Position numbers and translations under genes: made by a program | Notes under the pieces: generated by a model | Databases searched by the model: none | Told to the model about the DNA's origin: nothing | The model's input: only the letters and a program-made list of their open reading frames with translations | Origin: Palleronia pontilimi | GTDB taxonomy: Bacteria; Pseudomonadota; Alphaproteobacteria; Rhodobacterales; Rhodobacteraceae | DNA length: 64,000 nt | Direction: 5' to 3' | Assembly (NCBI RefSeq): GCF_016412875.1 | Contig: NZ_JAEKPD010000005.1 | Location: forward strand, 1-64,000 | In this document: piece after piece, positions 6,923 to 15,816 of the stretch | Numbering within the stretch: the stretch's first letter is position 1 | How the letters are laid out: each line of letters opens with the position of its first letter

Positions 6923-9214
6923 TCAGAACGGCTTGTCGCAGCGCACGGTCAGTTGCACCTTTCCCTTGACCGGCCTGCTCCAGCGCACCTTCACCCGATC
7001 GTTGTCGGCGCCGTCCAGCCCGCTGGTATTGGGCATGTCGAAGACAGCGTTGCCGCCCCCATCGGTGATCGCGCCCGTGGATTGCAGGGCTGCGATCGTC
7101 CGGGTCCAGCCATCGAAGGGCATCCAGGCGCCCGGCGCCAGCGTCCAGGTCTGGGCGGCGGTGGACTGGTTGAATTCCAGCGTCACCGGGTTGATCGTTT
7201 CCTGGCGGATGTTGTGGAAGCTGTTTGCGGTGAACTCGATCATCCGGTGCCGCGACGCATCAAGCGGCGCGATCGAATCGTCCACGGTCTCGACCCGGTC
7301 CACCTGCCCGTTGATCGAGCGGAACGTGTTTCCCGTGACGCTGAGGCCGTGAATGAAATGACCCGGCCCGAAGGGTTTCACCACGATCCAGCTGAACCAG
7401 TCGGCACTGTCGTTCACGGTGAAGATGTTGCCCGTCAACGTGAGCCCCCCGAACGAGAATTGTTCGCCCAGCGCCGGGAAGGCCTCGTGTTGGTTCGTCA
7501 TCTCGACGAATGAATTGTCCAGGTAATTGCCGGTGATGATCGACTTCGGGTTGGTCTGGGTGAACACGACCCCCGCTACGCGCGGGGTGTTGGTGCCGTT
7601 GTCGCCCTGGAACCAGTGGTTGCCCACGATCAGATGGCCCGCACCGTCCAGCACCATCGTCGTGCCCAGACGCTGGAAGCGGTTGTCGCGGATCTTGCCG
7701 TCATTGGCGTTGATGTTGAAGCCGACGCTGGTGCGTTGGGTCGCCAGCGTGCCCTGCTCGTCGGACAGGAAATGGCAGCGGTCGATCTGCAGGTCCTGGC
7801 AGCCGCGCCCGTGGCTGGTGATGCCGCGATCCATGGGCTTGCCGAACGAGCAATCGCGGACGTGGAACGTCTCGCCCTCGGGCGCCAACAGGATACCGCT
7901 GGCCTTGCCGTCCATGTAAAGCTCGACATTGTCCAGCGTGAACTTGCTGAGCTTCGTGAAGCCGCTGAAATCGAGCACGTAGCGATAACGCTTGAACGTG
8001 TAGCTTTGCTGCGGGCCCGCCCCCCAGAGCGGTTGCGACAGCTCGATCGTGCCGGCGCCCACGTTCTTCGAGCGCACATAGACCTCGCGGCCCACGCCGT
8101 TGCCGATCACGTGGCTGCCCACCTCGATGTTGGCGACGTTCGTCACGCCGGTCAGCCGCGTCTGGTTCGCCGACGGATCGTACCCGGCCTGCGCGGTCAC
8201 GGTGCGGGTGTTCCAGTTTGCACTGGTCTTCACGTTGAACTGGCCGTTGAGGATCGTGCGGCGGATTTCGAACACCGACTGCTCGCCCGCGTCGGCCATG
8301 TCTATGGGCCCGTAGGTTTCGATCCGGCGGCCGCACATGTCCAGGCTGTCGTGGTCGGCATTGGTCAGCAGCGCCTGGAAGGCCTTCTTGAACGCTTCCA
8401 CCTCGTCGCCGAACGCGTCGATATAGGTGGCCAGGTCGAAATTCTTGCGCAGCACGAACTTGCGGTTGCGCGGCTGGGTGACGGTGCCTTCGAAGCGGAT
8501 GCGGGTGTCGATGGTCACGTCCTGCGCCAGCCGGTAGGTGCCCGCGGGCACGATGATCTCGCGCCCTTCGGACGCGGCGTCGGCGGCCTCGAACGCGGCG
8601 CTGTCATCGGTCACGCCATCGCCCTTGGCGCCGAAATCCAGCACGTCGACGACCGGGATCAGGTCGGAAAGGTAGGCACCGGTGATGTCTTCGATGTCGA
8701 TGTCGTCGATGCGCACAACGCCGCCCGACGGACCCGTCAGGTCCAAGCCGAAATAGCCGTAGGTCGGCGTGCCGCCCCAGACCATGTCCACCCCGCCGCG
8801 CGCGCCGGTTCCGACGATGGCCGATATCTCGACCACCTGGCCATAGGCCGTCAGCGCGGTCGACGGCCCGACCTCGGTGATGCCGCCCACGCCCACGTCG
8901 TTGCCCCTGCCCGCCCAGCCCGCGATGCGCACCGATGGCAGGTTGCCCGACACCGCCTTTACCCGCGCGCGGATGCGCAGGTAGCAGCCCGGCTCGATCG
9001 GGGTGCGCAGCATGTAGCGCAGCTTCTGGGTGGATTGCGTCTTCAGCAGCTCCAGCGCGCCGCCGAAATCCTGATCGGCGGGCACGAAGGCGGCGTTGGA
9101 CGCGTTTTGATAGGTCGGCGATCCGGCGGTGCCATCACCGCTGGACCAGACATCGAGCCCCGCGCTGAAAGGCGTGGGTTGCAGCACCAGACCGTCGGTA
9201 ATCGTCTTGTTCAT
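6923..9214 (-). CDS. Right-handed beta-helix, pectate-lyase/GH28-like spike protein
   Basis: The start at 9214 (MNKTITDG) has AAAGGAA just upstream and gives 763 residues. An N-terminal beta-sandwich-like domain (about residues 1-190, no signal peptide) precedes the pectate-lyase superfamily signature DFGAKGDGVTDDSAAF (about 200-215). A long repetitive region (about 300-650) with many Asn/Gly turns follows, as in a right-handed beta-helix, then a small C-terminal beta domain ending in VRCDKPF. I recognise the N-terminal part as resembling the widespread Rhodobacteraceae GH28-related proteins that include GTA head-spike (GhsB-like) proteins; that link is from memory. No capsid or tail genes flank it. 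Alternative: a cytoplasmically made, non-classically exported glycan-binding protein. Confidence 0.75.
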   Translation of the reverse strand: MNKTITDGLVLQPTPFSAGLDVWSSGDGTAGSPTYQNASNAAFVPADQDFGGALELLKTQSTQKLRYMLRTPIEPGCYLRIRARVKAVSGNLPSVRIAGWAGRGNDVGVGGITEVGPSTALTAYGQVVEISAIVGTGARGGVDMVWGGTPTYGYFGLDLTGPSGGVVRIDDIDIEDITGAYLSDLIPVVDVLDFGAKGDGVTDDSAAFEAADAASEGREIIVPAGTYRLAQDVTIDTRIRFEGTVTQPRNRKFVLRKNFDLATYIDAFGDEVEAFKKAFQALLTNADHDSLDMCGRRIETYGPIDMADAGEQSVFEIRRTILNGQFNVKTSANWNTRTVTAQAGYDPSANQTRLTGVTNVANIEVGSHVIGNGVGREVYVRSKNVGAGTIELSQPLWGAGPQQSYTFKRYRYVLDFSGFTKLSKFTLDNVELYMDGKASGILLAPEGETFHVRDCSFGKPMDRGITSHGRGCQDLQIDRCHFLSDEQGTLATQRTSVGFNINANDGKIRDNRFQRLGTTMVLDGAGHLIVGNHWFQGDNGTNTPRVAGVVFTQTNPKSIITGNYLDNSFVEMTNQHEAFPALGEQFSFGGLTLTGNIFTVNDSADWFSWIVVKPFGPGHFIHGLSVTGNTFRSINGQVDRVETVDDSIAPLDASRHRMIEFTANSFHNIRQETINPVTLEFNQSTAAQTWTLAPGAWMPFDGWTRTIAALQSTGAITDGGGNAVFDMPNTSGLDGADNDRVKVRWSRPVKGKVQLTVRCDKPF

Positions 9215-9385
9215 CGCGTTCCTTTCCCACGAGGAACCCGACACACAGAAAGTCTGACCCGGCAGAACGCCCAAGGGTGGCCGGGATCTCGAATGTCATT
9301 GCCAAGGGGCCAGGCAGGCCCCGATCACTGGGAAAAGAATTAATGGGGCCGACTTAAGCCCGCGTCATCGCACCGTGCGCAGGAG

Positions 9386-9784
9386 TTACGCGCCCACCTG
9401 CGGCGCGCGCAGTAGCTGGACGCCGTTGATCTGCCACGCGCCGTCGACCTGGATCATCTCGTATTCCAGGACGTGCAGCGCCCCGTCCGCGTCCCGCATC
9501 ATCACGCGCTGGCGGGTGACGGGGCCGACTTCGCGGGCGTTGAGGTATCGGACCTCGGCGGGGCGATAGACCATGGGATAGCCCTGCTCGACCATCATGC
9601 CGAAACGCTCCGGCGTGCCGAACATGCCCTTGATCATGGGCGAGGCGTAGCTGAAGGCGGTCTCGAAATCGTCGGCCTGGAAAGCGGTGATCTGGTCGGC
9701 GATCACCTGTTGGGCGTCGGTCTCCTGGGCCTGTGCTGCGGTGCACAGGGTCAAGGCGAGCAGTGTCGTGGCAAGGAACTTCAT
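9386..9784 (-). CDS. DUF4864 family exported protein
   Basis: The 132-residue precursor has a clear signal peptide (MKFLATTLLALTLCTAAQAQ) with cleavage probably after AQA. The mature part has the DUF4864 pattern: a helical start DAQQVIADQITAFQADDFETAFSYASP, the MFGTPERF motif, and a cystatin/NTF2-like beta-sheet ending YEMIQVDGAWQINGVQLL. It is a periplasmic protein of unknown function, common in alphaproteobacteria. A binding-site-like AAAGG precedes the ATG. It stands alone between lysK and the spike gene. Confidence 0.88.
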   Translation of the reverse strand: MKFLATTLLALTLCTAAQAQETDAQQVIADQITAFQADDFETAFSYASPMIKGMFGTPERFGMMVEQGYPMVYRPAEVRYLNAREVGPVTRQRVMMRDADGALHVLEYEMIQVDGAWQINGVQLLRAPQVGA

Positions 9785-9865
9785 GGACTGACCTTTCGTA
9801 AGGTGAGCTTAAGTCACGAAAGATAGCCTGACCAAGTTTCAAATCCCTTGCTGCGCCGAAGTGCC

Positions 9866-11449
9866 TCAGCCTTGCGCCAACTGGCCCGCTAGCGCGCTTG
9901 AGATCAGCGCGCGCGTCTCGTCCACCCCGTAAAGCGCGATGAAGCCGCCGAATCGGGGGCCCTGGCTGGCGCCCAGCAGCACTTCGTAAAGCGCCTTGAA
10001 CCAGTCGCGCAGCGGCTCGAACCCGTGCGCCTTGCCCACGGCGAACACCTCGGATTGAAGGGCTTCCGCGTCAAGCGGCCCGTCCCAGGCGGCCAGCCGC
10101 GCCTCGAGATCCTCCAAAGCCGCGCGTTCGCGGTCGTCGGGCATCCGGTACACTTTCTCGGGCTTCACGAAGTCGTTGTAATACCGCACGGCGAAAGTCG
10201 CCGCCGCGTCCAGGTCCGGATGCGTGTCCGGCGACGCTTCGGGCGCGTAGCGGCGGATGAAGCCCCACAGCGTCTGGGCATCCTCGGCGCCCGCCACGCT
10301 GGCCAGGTTCAGAAGCATGGCGAACGGCACGACCATGCGGCTTTCGGGCACGTCGGCGCCGTGGATGTGGAACACCGGGTTGGCCAGCTTCTGGCTCGCG
10401 TCCTGGTCCGGGTACGCCCGCAGCTGCTGGTGGTATTCGTCCACCGCCTTCGGGATCACGTCGAAATAGAGCCGCTTCGCCGTCTTGGGCTTTTGATACA
10501 TGAAATACTGCAGCGATTCGGGCGCGGCATAGCGGAGCCATTCCTCCATGCTCAGCCCGTTGCCCTTCGACTTGCTGATCTTCTGACCGTGCTCGTCGTT
10601 GAACAATTCGTAGGTCAGCGTCTCGGGCGCGGGACGGCCCAAGGCGCGGCAGATCTTGCTGGCCTGCGTCACCGAATCGATGAGGTCCTTGCCCGACATC
10701 TCGTAATCCACGCCCAGCGCGTACCAGCGCATGGCCCAATCGGGCTTCCACTGGATCTTCACGTGGCCGCCGGTCACGGGGATCTCGACGCGCTCGCCGT
10801 CGGGTTCTTCATAGACGATGGTGCCCTTCGCCACGTTGCGCTCCAGCGTCGGGACCTGCAGGACGTGGCCTGTCTTGGGGCTGACGGGCAGGAAGGGCGA
10901 ATAGGTCGCGCGCCGCTCTTCGCCCAGCGTGGGCAGCATGATCTCCATGACCTTGTCGTATCGCTCGAGCATCCGCAGAAGCGCGTCGTCGAAACGCCCG
11001 CTGGTGTAGTATTCGGTCGAGGACGCGAATTCGTATTCGAAGCCGAAACTGTCCAGGAACGCGTTCAGCCGTGCGTTGTTGTGGGCACCGAAGCTTTCGT
11101 GGGTTCCGAACGGATCGCGCACCTTCGACAGCGGCAGATGCAGATCCTCGGCCATCTGGTCCCGGTTCGGCACGTTGCCCGGCACCTTGCGCAAGCCGTC
11201 CATGTCGTCCGAAAAGCAGATCAGCTTGGTGGGAATGTCGGAGATCAGCTCAAATGCGCGGCGCACCATGGTCGTGCGCGCCACTTCGCCGAAGGTGCCG
11301 ATATGGGGCAAGCCCGAGGGCCCGTAGCCCGTTTCGAACAGCACATGGCCCTTTTCTGGCGGCGCCTTGGCGAACCGCTTGACCAGGCGGCGCGCTTCCT
11401 CGAAGGGCCAGGCCTTCGACGTCATGGCAGTCTCTCGCAGGTCGGTCAT
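9866..11449 (-). CDS. lysK: Lysyl-tRNA synthetase, class I
   Basis: This enzyme charges tRNA-Lys with lysine in the cytoplasm. It is the class I (archaeal-type) form, used instead of class II LysS by many alphaproteobacteria. The HIGH-type motif is PSGLPHIGT (residues 44-52) and the KMSKS motif is KISKSKGN (near 290), with the Rossmann fold between and a helical anticodon-binding C-terminus. The length of 527 residues is normal. The ATG at 11449 has AAGGGC about 7 bases upstream. The gene is monocistronic, with a divergent TerB-like gene upstream. Confidence 0.97.
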   Translation of the reverse strand: MTDLRETAMTSKAWPFEEARRLVKRFAKAPPEKGHVLFETGYGPSGLPHIGTFGEVARTTMVRRAFELISDIPTKLICFSDDMDGLRKVPGNVPNRDQMAEDLHLPLSKVRDPFGTHESFGAHNNARLNAFLDSFGFEYEFASSTEYYTSGRFDDALLRMLERYDKVMEIMLPTLGEERRATYSPFLPVSPKTGHVLQVPTLERNVAKGTIVYEEPDGERVEIPVTGGHVKIQWKPDWAMRWYALGVDYEMSGKDLIDSVTQASKICRALGRPAPETLTYELFNDEHGQKISKSKGNGLSMEEWLRYAAPESLQYFMYQKPKTAKRLYFDVIPKAVDEYHQQLRAYPDQDASQKLANPVFHIHGADVPESRMVVPFAMLLNLASVAGAEDAQTLWGFIRRYAPEASPDTHPDLDAAATFAVRYYNDFVKPEKVYRMPDDRERAALEDLEARLAAWDGPLDAEALQSEVFAVGKAHGFEPLRDWFKALYEVLLGASQGPRFGGFIALYGVDETRALISSALAGQLAQG

Positions 11450-11544
11450 GGGGTGCCCTTTCGGCTGGCGTGCTTCGGCGGCACTGCCTATTGCCGCAGC
11501 CCGTCCGCGTCAATAAATTGCAAAGGCGCGACAAGGATTTGCCG

Positions 11545-11964
11545 ATGACCGAGATCACCCATTCCATGACCCCGCCCGATTGCCTGGTGGCGATGATGGT
11601 CGCCGTGTCCGCATCGGACGAAAATCTGCGCACCACCGAACTCGTCACCATCGAACGGATCGTCAATCACCTGCCCGTCTTCAAGGGCTACGACCAGGAC
11701 CGCATCCGCACCATGTCACAGGTGGTGTTCGACCTCTTCGCAGAAGAAGACGGGTTGGACGCGCTGTTCGGGCTGATCCGCGAAAACCTGCCCGAGCGCC
11801 TGAACGAAACCGCCTACGCGCTGGCCTGCGACGTGGCCGCCGCCGATGGCGAGCTTCTGGACAACGAAATCCGGCTGCTCGAAGAAATGCGGTTCGAGCT
11901 CAACATCTCGCGCCTGTCGGCCGCCGCCATCGAGCGGGGCGCCCGCGCCCGGCACATGAGCTGA
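11545..11964 (+). CDS. TerB-like (tellurite-resistance fold) protein
   Basis: The start at 11545 (MTEITHSM) has AAGGA seven bases upstream; the longer frame includes the lysK promoter region. The 139-residue all-helical protein has the two acidic metal-site-like repeats of the TerB fold: VSASDENLRTTEL (around 22-34) and VAAADGELLDNE (around 102-113). In this family these sites may bind divalent metal. No terA, terC, terD or terE neighbour is present, so tellurite resistance should not be inferred. The function is unknown. It is divergent from lysK and followed by a small membrane gene 67 bp on. Confidence 0.85.
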   Translation: MTEITHSMTPPDCLVAMMVAVSASDENLRTTELVTIERIVNHLPVFKGYDQDRIRTMSQVVFDLFAEEDGLDALFGLIRENLPERLNETAYALACDVAAADGELLDNEIRLLEEMRFELNISRLSAAAIERGARARHMS

Positions 11965-12031
11965 AAATACCCGCGCAACCATTCGGCACCTGCGACGTTA
12001 TGTCCAAAATCGCAGCAAGAAAGTTTGCCCA

Positions 12032-12217
12032 ATGGAATATGGAATTTTCGGCCTGATCGTCCTGATCGCGGACGTCTATGCCCTTTACAATGTCATCACC
12101 AGCGCGGCCTCCACCGGCTCGAAGATCATCTGGTGCCTTGTGATCCTGATCCTGCCGGTGCTGGGCTTCATCGCCTGGCTCATCGCGGGTCCGCGGGGCG
12201 GCAGCGCCCGCGTCTAG
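12032..12217 (+). CDS. Small PLDc_N-type membrane protein
   Basis: This is a complete 61-residue protein with two membrane helices. It matches the short PLDc_N (cardiolipin synthase N-terminal) domain: GLIVLIADVYALYNVI, then a polar turn SAASTGSKIIW, then LPVLGFIAWLIAGPR. It lacks the catalytic HKD domains, so it is the free-standing membrane module whose role is unknown. Its TAG stop is shared, through the palindrome CTAG, with the stop of the convergent carboxypeptidase gene. Confidence 0.8.
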   Translation: MEYGIFGLIVLIADVYALYNVITSAASTGSKIIWCLVILILPVLGFIAWLIAGPRGGSARV

Positions 12218-13680
12218 GCCTGCCCCGCATAGGCTTCGCCCCAGCGCGCCAGAAGCGCGCGCTGGAGGGTGCGCGCCTGGCCTGCCCAGGCACGGCCGCC
12301 TTCGGGCTTTTCGCGTTGGGCCATGGTCAGAGCGTCGCGCCGCGCAACGTCCGAACAGAAGATCGCGAAGGCCAGCTTGCGACCGTTCGCGGCGTCCAGG
12401 TATCCCGTCAGCGCATTCACGAAGTTCAGCGTCCCAGTCTTGGCCGCGACCTTGAAGGTGCCACGATCCCTCAGGTCGAAGGGCTTCATCAGGCTGCGCA
12501 GGTCGCCCGCCTTGTCGGCTTGCGCCATGGCGCGCACCATGTCCGACGCCGAGATGCGGCTGTCGTCGCCCAGGCCCGAATGATCCTCGAGCGTGACCTG
12601 CCGCAGGCCCAGGCTGTCCTTCAGCCACTGGTTCATCCGTTCGGCCGACCCGACCAGCGTTTCGGCCCCGCCCAGGGCTTCGGTGGCGCTCAGGCCCATG
12701 ATCTCGGCGGTGATGTTGGTCGAATATTTCATCATGTCGCTCAGGATCGCGCGGCTGGTCGCGCTGTCGACCCTGGCGAGCTCGGTGCCCGCGTCGCTGT
12801 CGGCCCGCAGGATGTCACCGCCGATCTGGATCCCGTAGGACCGCGCCAGCGTCTGGAAGACCTCGCCCGCGTAAAGGCCGGGATGGCGCACGGGCAACCA
12901 GCGCGCCCCGCTTCCGCCCAGCGCGCCACGCGCCACGGTCCAATCGTCGCGGGCCGCTTGCCGCTGGTAGGTATAGATCGGCCCCTTGCGGTCCACGACC
13001 GCCATCCGCGCCATGGTCACGCCCGGCACCCGCGAGGCCGAGCGCGCGTCCATCGAGACCTGGTAATTCGCGCCCTGCCGCTTCCAGCCGAAATGCACCC
13101 GGTTGTAGTTCAGGTTCAGCCCGCCGATGGCCGGGTTGTAGCCCACGTGGTCGGGCTGCTCGGTGTCGATCTCGTGTAGGCTGGGCAGCGCGCCGGTCCA
13201 GATCTTCAGGTGCCCCGCGACCTCGCGCACGCCCGCCGCCTTCAGCTTCGAGGCCAATTCAGCCAGACCGTCGGTGTCGAGCGTGGGATCGCCGCCGCCC
13301 GCCAGCACCAAGTCGCCCTCGATGCGGGCGTTCTCGATCGGACCGGTCGCCAGCAACCGCGTGGTGAAACGGTGATCCGGGCCCACGACGCCCAGATGAT
13401 AAAGCGACGTCAGCGCCTTGGCCGTGCTTGCGGGCGGCTGCGGGAACAGCGGCGCGCGGCTTTCCAGCACCGCGCCGCTTTGCGCATCGGCAACCACGAA
13501 GCTGACCCTGCCGCCCAGCTTCGCCCGCTCGATCAGGTTCTCGGCGCTCGGAAGCGCATTCTTCGAGAAGTCGGCCGCCCGCGGTGCCGGGCGAATCGAG
13601 CGCGCGGGCGCCTCGGCCAGCGCGCCGGTCGCGGCGGTGGCCAGCAGGCCTGTCATCATGTCGCGTCTGTTCAGTCGCAA
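12214..13680 (-). CDS. dacB: D-alanyl-D-alanine carboxypeptidase/endopeptidase (PBP4, DacB family)
   Basis: This periplasmic penicillin-binding protein trims or cleaves peptidoglycan peptides. The acyl-serine motif SxxK is STAK at residues 85-88, SxN is in the segment YSTNITAE, and KTG is in KTGTLNF, so all three active-site motifs are intact. The inserted domain between SxxK and SxN is present, and the length of 488 residues suits the S13 family. The N-terminus MRLNRRDMMTGLLATAATGA looks like a twin-arginine signal (RRD followed by hydrophobic residues), unusual for this family but seen in alphaproteobacteria. It follows nadD on the same strand after 81 bp. Confidence 0.95.
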   Translation of the reverse strand: MRLNRRDMMTGLLATAATGALAEAPARSIRPAPRAADFSKNALPSAENLIERAKLGGRVSFVVADAQSGAVLESRAPLFPQPPASTAKALTSLYHLGVVGPDHRFTTRLLATGPIENARIEGDLVLAGGGDPTLDTDGLAELASKLKAAGVREVAGHLKIWTGALPSLHEIDTEQPDHVGYNPAIGGLNLNYNRVHFGWKRQGANYQVSMDARSASRVPGVTMARMAVVDRKGPIYTYQRQAARDDWTVARGALGGSGARWLPVRHPGLYAGEVFQTLARSYGIQIGGDILRADSDAGTELARVDSATSRAILSDMMKYSTNITAEIMGLSATEALGGAETLVGSAERMNQWLKDSLGLRQVTLEDHSGLGDDSRISASDMVRAMAQADKAGDLRSLMKPFDLRDRGTFKVAAKTGTLNFVNALTGYLDAANGRKLAFAIFCSDVARRDALTMAQREKPEGGRAWAGQARTLQRALLARWGEAYAGQA

Positions 13681-13761
13681 GGCCGTTCTCGTCCCCCAGG
13701 TATCAATGCATGGCTTAGGTCAGTCACTTACGATCAATCAATCCCCAGATCATGGTAAAAA

Positions 13762-14376
13762 TCAGTCAGATTGTTGCCAACTGCCGTTTTCACGCAATGC
13801 TGATGAGCTGTCATCGCGCATCGGCAGGTTCAGGAAGGTCCAAGCGGGCGGCGAAATGGATGCCAGCCCCTGTGCCTGCGACTTCGATCGACGGGCGAAG
13901 GCGTAGATCCGCGCGGCGGGCGACAGCCGGGCCGACAGCCGATCGCCGGGCCGCGCCAGCACACCCATGGGCACGCGGGCCACGATATCCTGCCAGTCGT
14001 CCCAGCAATGCAACTCGGCCAGGTTGTCGGCGCCCATCAGCCAGACGAAGCGCACGCCCGGATAGCGCGATTGTAGGGCGGCCAGCGTGTCGGCGGTATA
14101 GCGCGTGCCCAGCCGCCGCTCCAGGTCAGTCACGCGGACGCGGGGATGCTGCATCATCTCGCGGGCGCGGGCCAGTCGTTGGTCAAGCGGCGCGGGGCCA
14201 TGCATTTTCAAAGGGTTGCCGGGCGTCACCAACCACCAGAGCTGGTGAAGGCCCAGGCGCTTCAATGCTTCGCGGGTGACGTGAACATGGCCGGGATGCG
14301 CGGGGTCGAACGATCCGCCCAGCAGGCCGATCGCCATGCCTGCCCGCGCCAGAGGCCACCCCGGTCCCCATCCCAT
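13762..14376 (-). CDS. nadD: Nicotinate-nucleotide adenylyltransferase
   Basis: NadD adenylates nicotinate mononucleotide in NAD synthesis. The nucleotidyltransferase signature [15 protein letters not shown] lies near residues 20-34, with GADN in the middle and the C-terminal SSSALR motif corresponding to the ISST/S-x-x-R site. The ATG at 14376 has AAAGGAG five bases upstream. The gene is 18 bp downstream of the DegT aminotransferase stop and probably co-transcribed with it and dacB. The usual alphaproteobacterial partner rsfS does not follow. Confidence 0.94.
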   Translation of the reverse strand: MGWGPGWPLARAGMAIGLLGGSFDPAHPGHVHVTREALKRLGLHQLWWLVTPGNPLKMHGPAPLDQRLARAREMMQHPRVRVTDLERRLGTRYTADTLAALQSRYPGVRFVWLMGADNLAELHCWDDWQDIVARVPMGVLARPGDRLSARLSPAARIYAFARRSKSQAQGLASISPPAWTFLNLPMRDDSSSALRENGSWQQSD

Positions 14377-14394
14377 GCCCGCTCCTTTCCCGGC

Positions 14395-15618
14395 TCAGGC
14401 CGCGAGGCCCAGCGCCGCGATCTCTTCGGCGATGATGTCGCCGATCAGCGCGCAATCGTCCAGCGAGAAGGTCAGCGGCAGGCGCATGTCGAACAGCGTC
14501 GACAGGATGCGGTCCGTCTGCGGTAGATCCTGCGCCTGCATGTAGCGCCACGAGGCGTGATTTGACGTGAAGCCGACCGGATCGGGCGCGCCGAACCATT
14601 TCAGCACGACGCCGCGCCCCTCGCATCCGGCGATCAAATCCCGGCAGAGCGCCGCATCGGCCCTGGGCAGCCGGAACTGGAAAGACGAGCCGACCCGCAT
14701 CGCCTTGTCCAGCGGCCGCGGCAGCGCCACCCCCGCCACGCCATCCAGGCGCGCGCGTACCACCTCGTGCCGCTCGGACCACCGCGCGATATTGTCGTCC
14801 AGGTGGATCAGCTGGGCCCGCAGGATCGCCGCGCGCACCGCATCCATCCGCGCGCTGCAATTGGGCATCTCCAACCGCGCGCGCACGAAGGCATCCGGCT
14901 CGGGACCGGCGCCATGGTGGGCGTAATTCATGTAGCTGCCCGACAGAATCGTGGCGCGGGCCATCACCTCGGGGTCCGCGGTGGTCAGAAATCCGCCCTC
15001 GCCCGAATTCATGTGCTTATAGGTCTGGGTCGAAAAACACGCGGCATGGCCGAATTGACCCGAAAGACGTCCATCCCAACGCGCGCCCATGGTGTGGGCG
15101 CAATCCTCGATCACGATCAGGCCGTGGCGCGCGCAGATCGCCATCAGCTTGTCCATATCGCACAAATGCCCCCGCATATGGGACAGCAGAAGCCCGTCGC
15201 ACTCGTGGTTTTCTGCCTTTCGCTCCAAGTCGCCCAGGTCGATGCACAACTCTTCGTCGCACTCGACCAGGACCGCCTGCGCACCAACGGCCGCGATTGC
15301 GCCGGGCACCGGGGCCAACGTGAAAGCGTTGCTCAGGACCCGGGCGCCCGGCCCAAGCCCAAGGGCCCGCAGCGCGATCTGCATGGCCTGCCCCCCCGAC
15401 GTGACCGCCAGGCAATGCCGTGCGCCCTGCCAAGCGGCGTATTCGAACTCGAGCTCGGCCACCATGCCGCGCTCGTCCCCGGCCAGGTTATAGCGATGCA
15501 ACCGGCCGGACCGCAGGATGTCGACCGCCGCGGCGATCCCCGCTTCGGGAATCGGCTCTTGCTGCGTGAACGACCCGCGGAAGATCCTGCCGGACCGCGT
15601 CTGCTGCATGGTCTTCAT
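14395..15618 (-). CDS. DegT/DnrJ/EryC1/StrS family PLP aminotransferase
   Basis: A 407-residue sugar aminotransferase-like protein. The N-terminal segment SGRLHRYN, the Gly/Ser-rich phosphate-binding loop [14 protein letters not shown], the Asp segment [11 protein letters not shown], and the PLP lysine in [14 protein letters not shown] place it in the DegT family, which transaminates keto-sugars or related ketones in the cytoplasm. The start is uncertain: ATG 15618 lies inside an intergenic repeat, and a TTG at 15624 has GAGG seven bases before it; a GTG at 15705 is also in frame. No nucleotide-sugar genes are near, so the substrate is unknown. Divergent from ctaD. Confidence 0.88.
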   Translation of the reverse strand: MKTMQQTRSGRIFRGSFTQQEPIPEAGIAAAVDILRSGRLHRYNLAGDERGMVAELEFEYAAWQGARHCLAVTSGGQAMQIALRALGLGPGARVLSNAFTLAPVPGAIAAVGAQAVLVECDEELCIDLGDLERKAENHECDGLLLSHMRGHLCDMDKLMAICARHGLIVIEDCAHTMGARWDGRLSGQFGHAACFSTQTYKHMNSGEGGFLTTADPEVMARATILSGSYMNYAHHGAGPEPDAFVRARLEMPNCSARMDAVRAAILRAQLIHLDDNIARWSERHEVVRARLDGVAGVALPRPLDKAMRVGSSFQFRLPRADAALCRDLIAGCEGRGVVLKWFGAPDPVGFTSNHASWRYMQAQDLPQTDRILSTLFDMRLPLTFSLDDCALIGDIIAEEIAALGLAA

Positions 15619-15661
15619 CTGCAACGAAATACCTCGATGGGGGTCGGAAAGCGCAAACCCC
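15616..15661 (-). repeat. Intergenic repeat family, degenerate copy at the DegT gene start
   Basis: On the minus strand this copy reads a run of C, ATCGAGGTATTT, then GCAGATGAAG. It matches the two better copies at 46395-46443 and 51653-51702 in the core GAGGTATTT and the following AGATGAAG. The hairpin part is weak. The core here provides the likely translation start of the aminotransferase. Confidence 0.45.
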
Positions 15662-15816
15662 CCGACGTCTTTGCCAGTGATAGCGCCCATGCGGCAATTT
15701 TTCACCCTATTTCCGCGATCGTCTCATTGCAGCCTGCCCCGCGCCCGACTAGAACCCAAGGCCAAGTGCCGGGCCTTCCCGGCGCGCAGCTTATGGGAAC
15801 CTTGAGGAGGCACGAC

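Noticed and set aside
9215-9385. GTA-like cluster around the spike gene
   Set aside because: The neighbours are a GlsB-like gene, a DUF4864 gene and lysK; no capsid, portal, terminase or DUF2793 gene is visible.
11545-11964. Tellurite-resistance locus
   Set aside because: Only a TerB-fold protein is present; no other ter genes or transporters accompany it.
14767-15816. Upstream extension of the ctaD reading frame giving about 900 residues
   Set aside because: It runs antisense through the DegT gene; the family start [16 protein letters not shown] at 15817 has an ideal GAGGAGG site.
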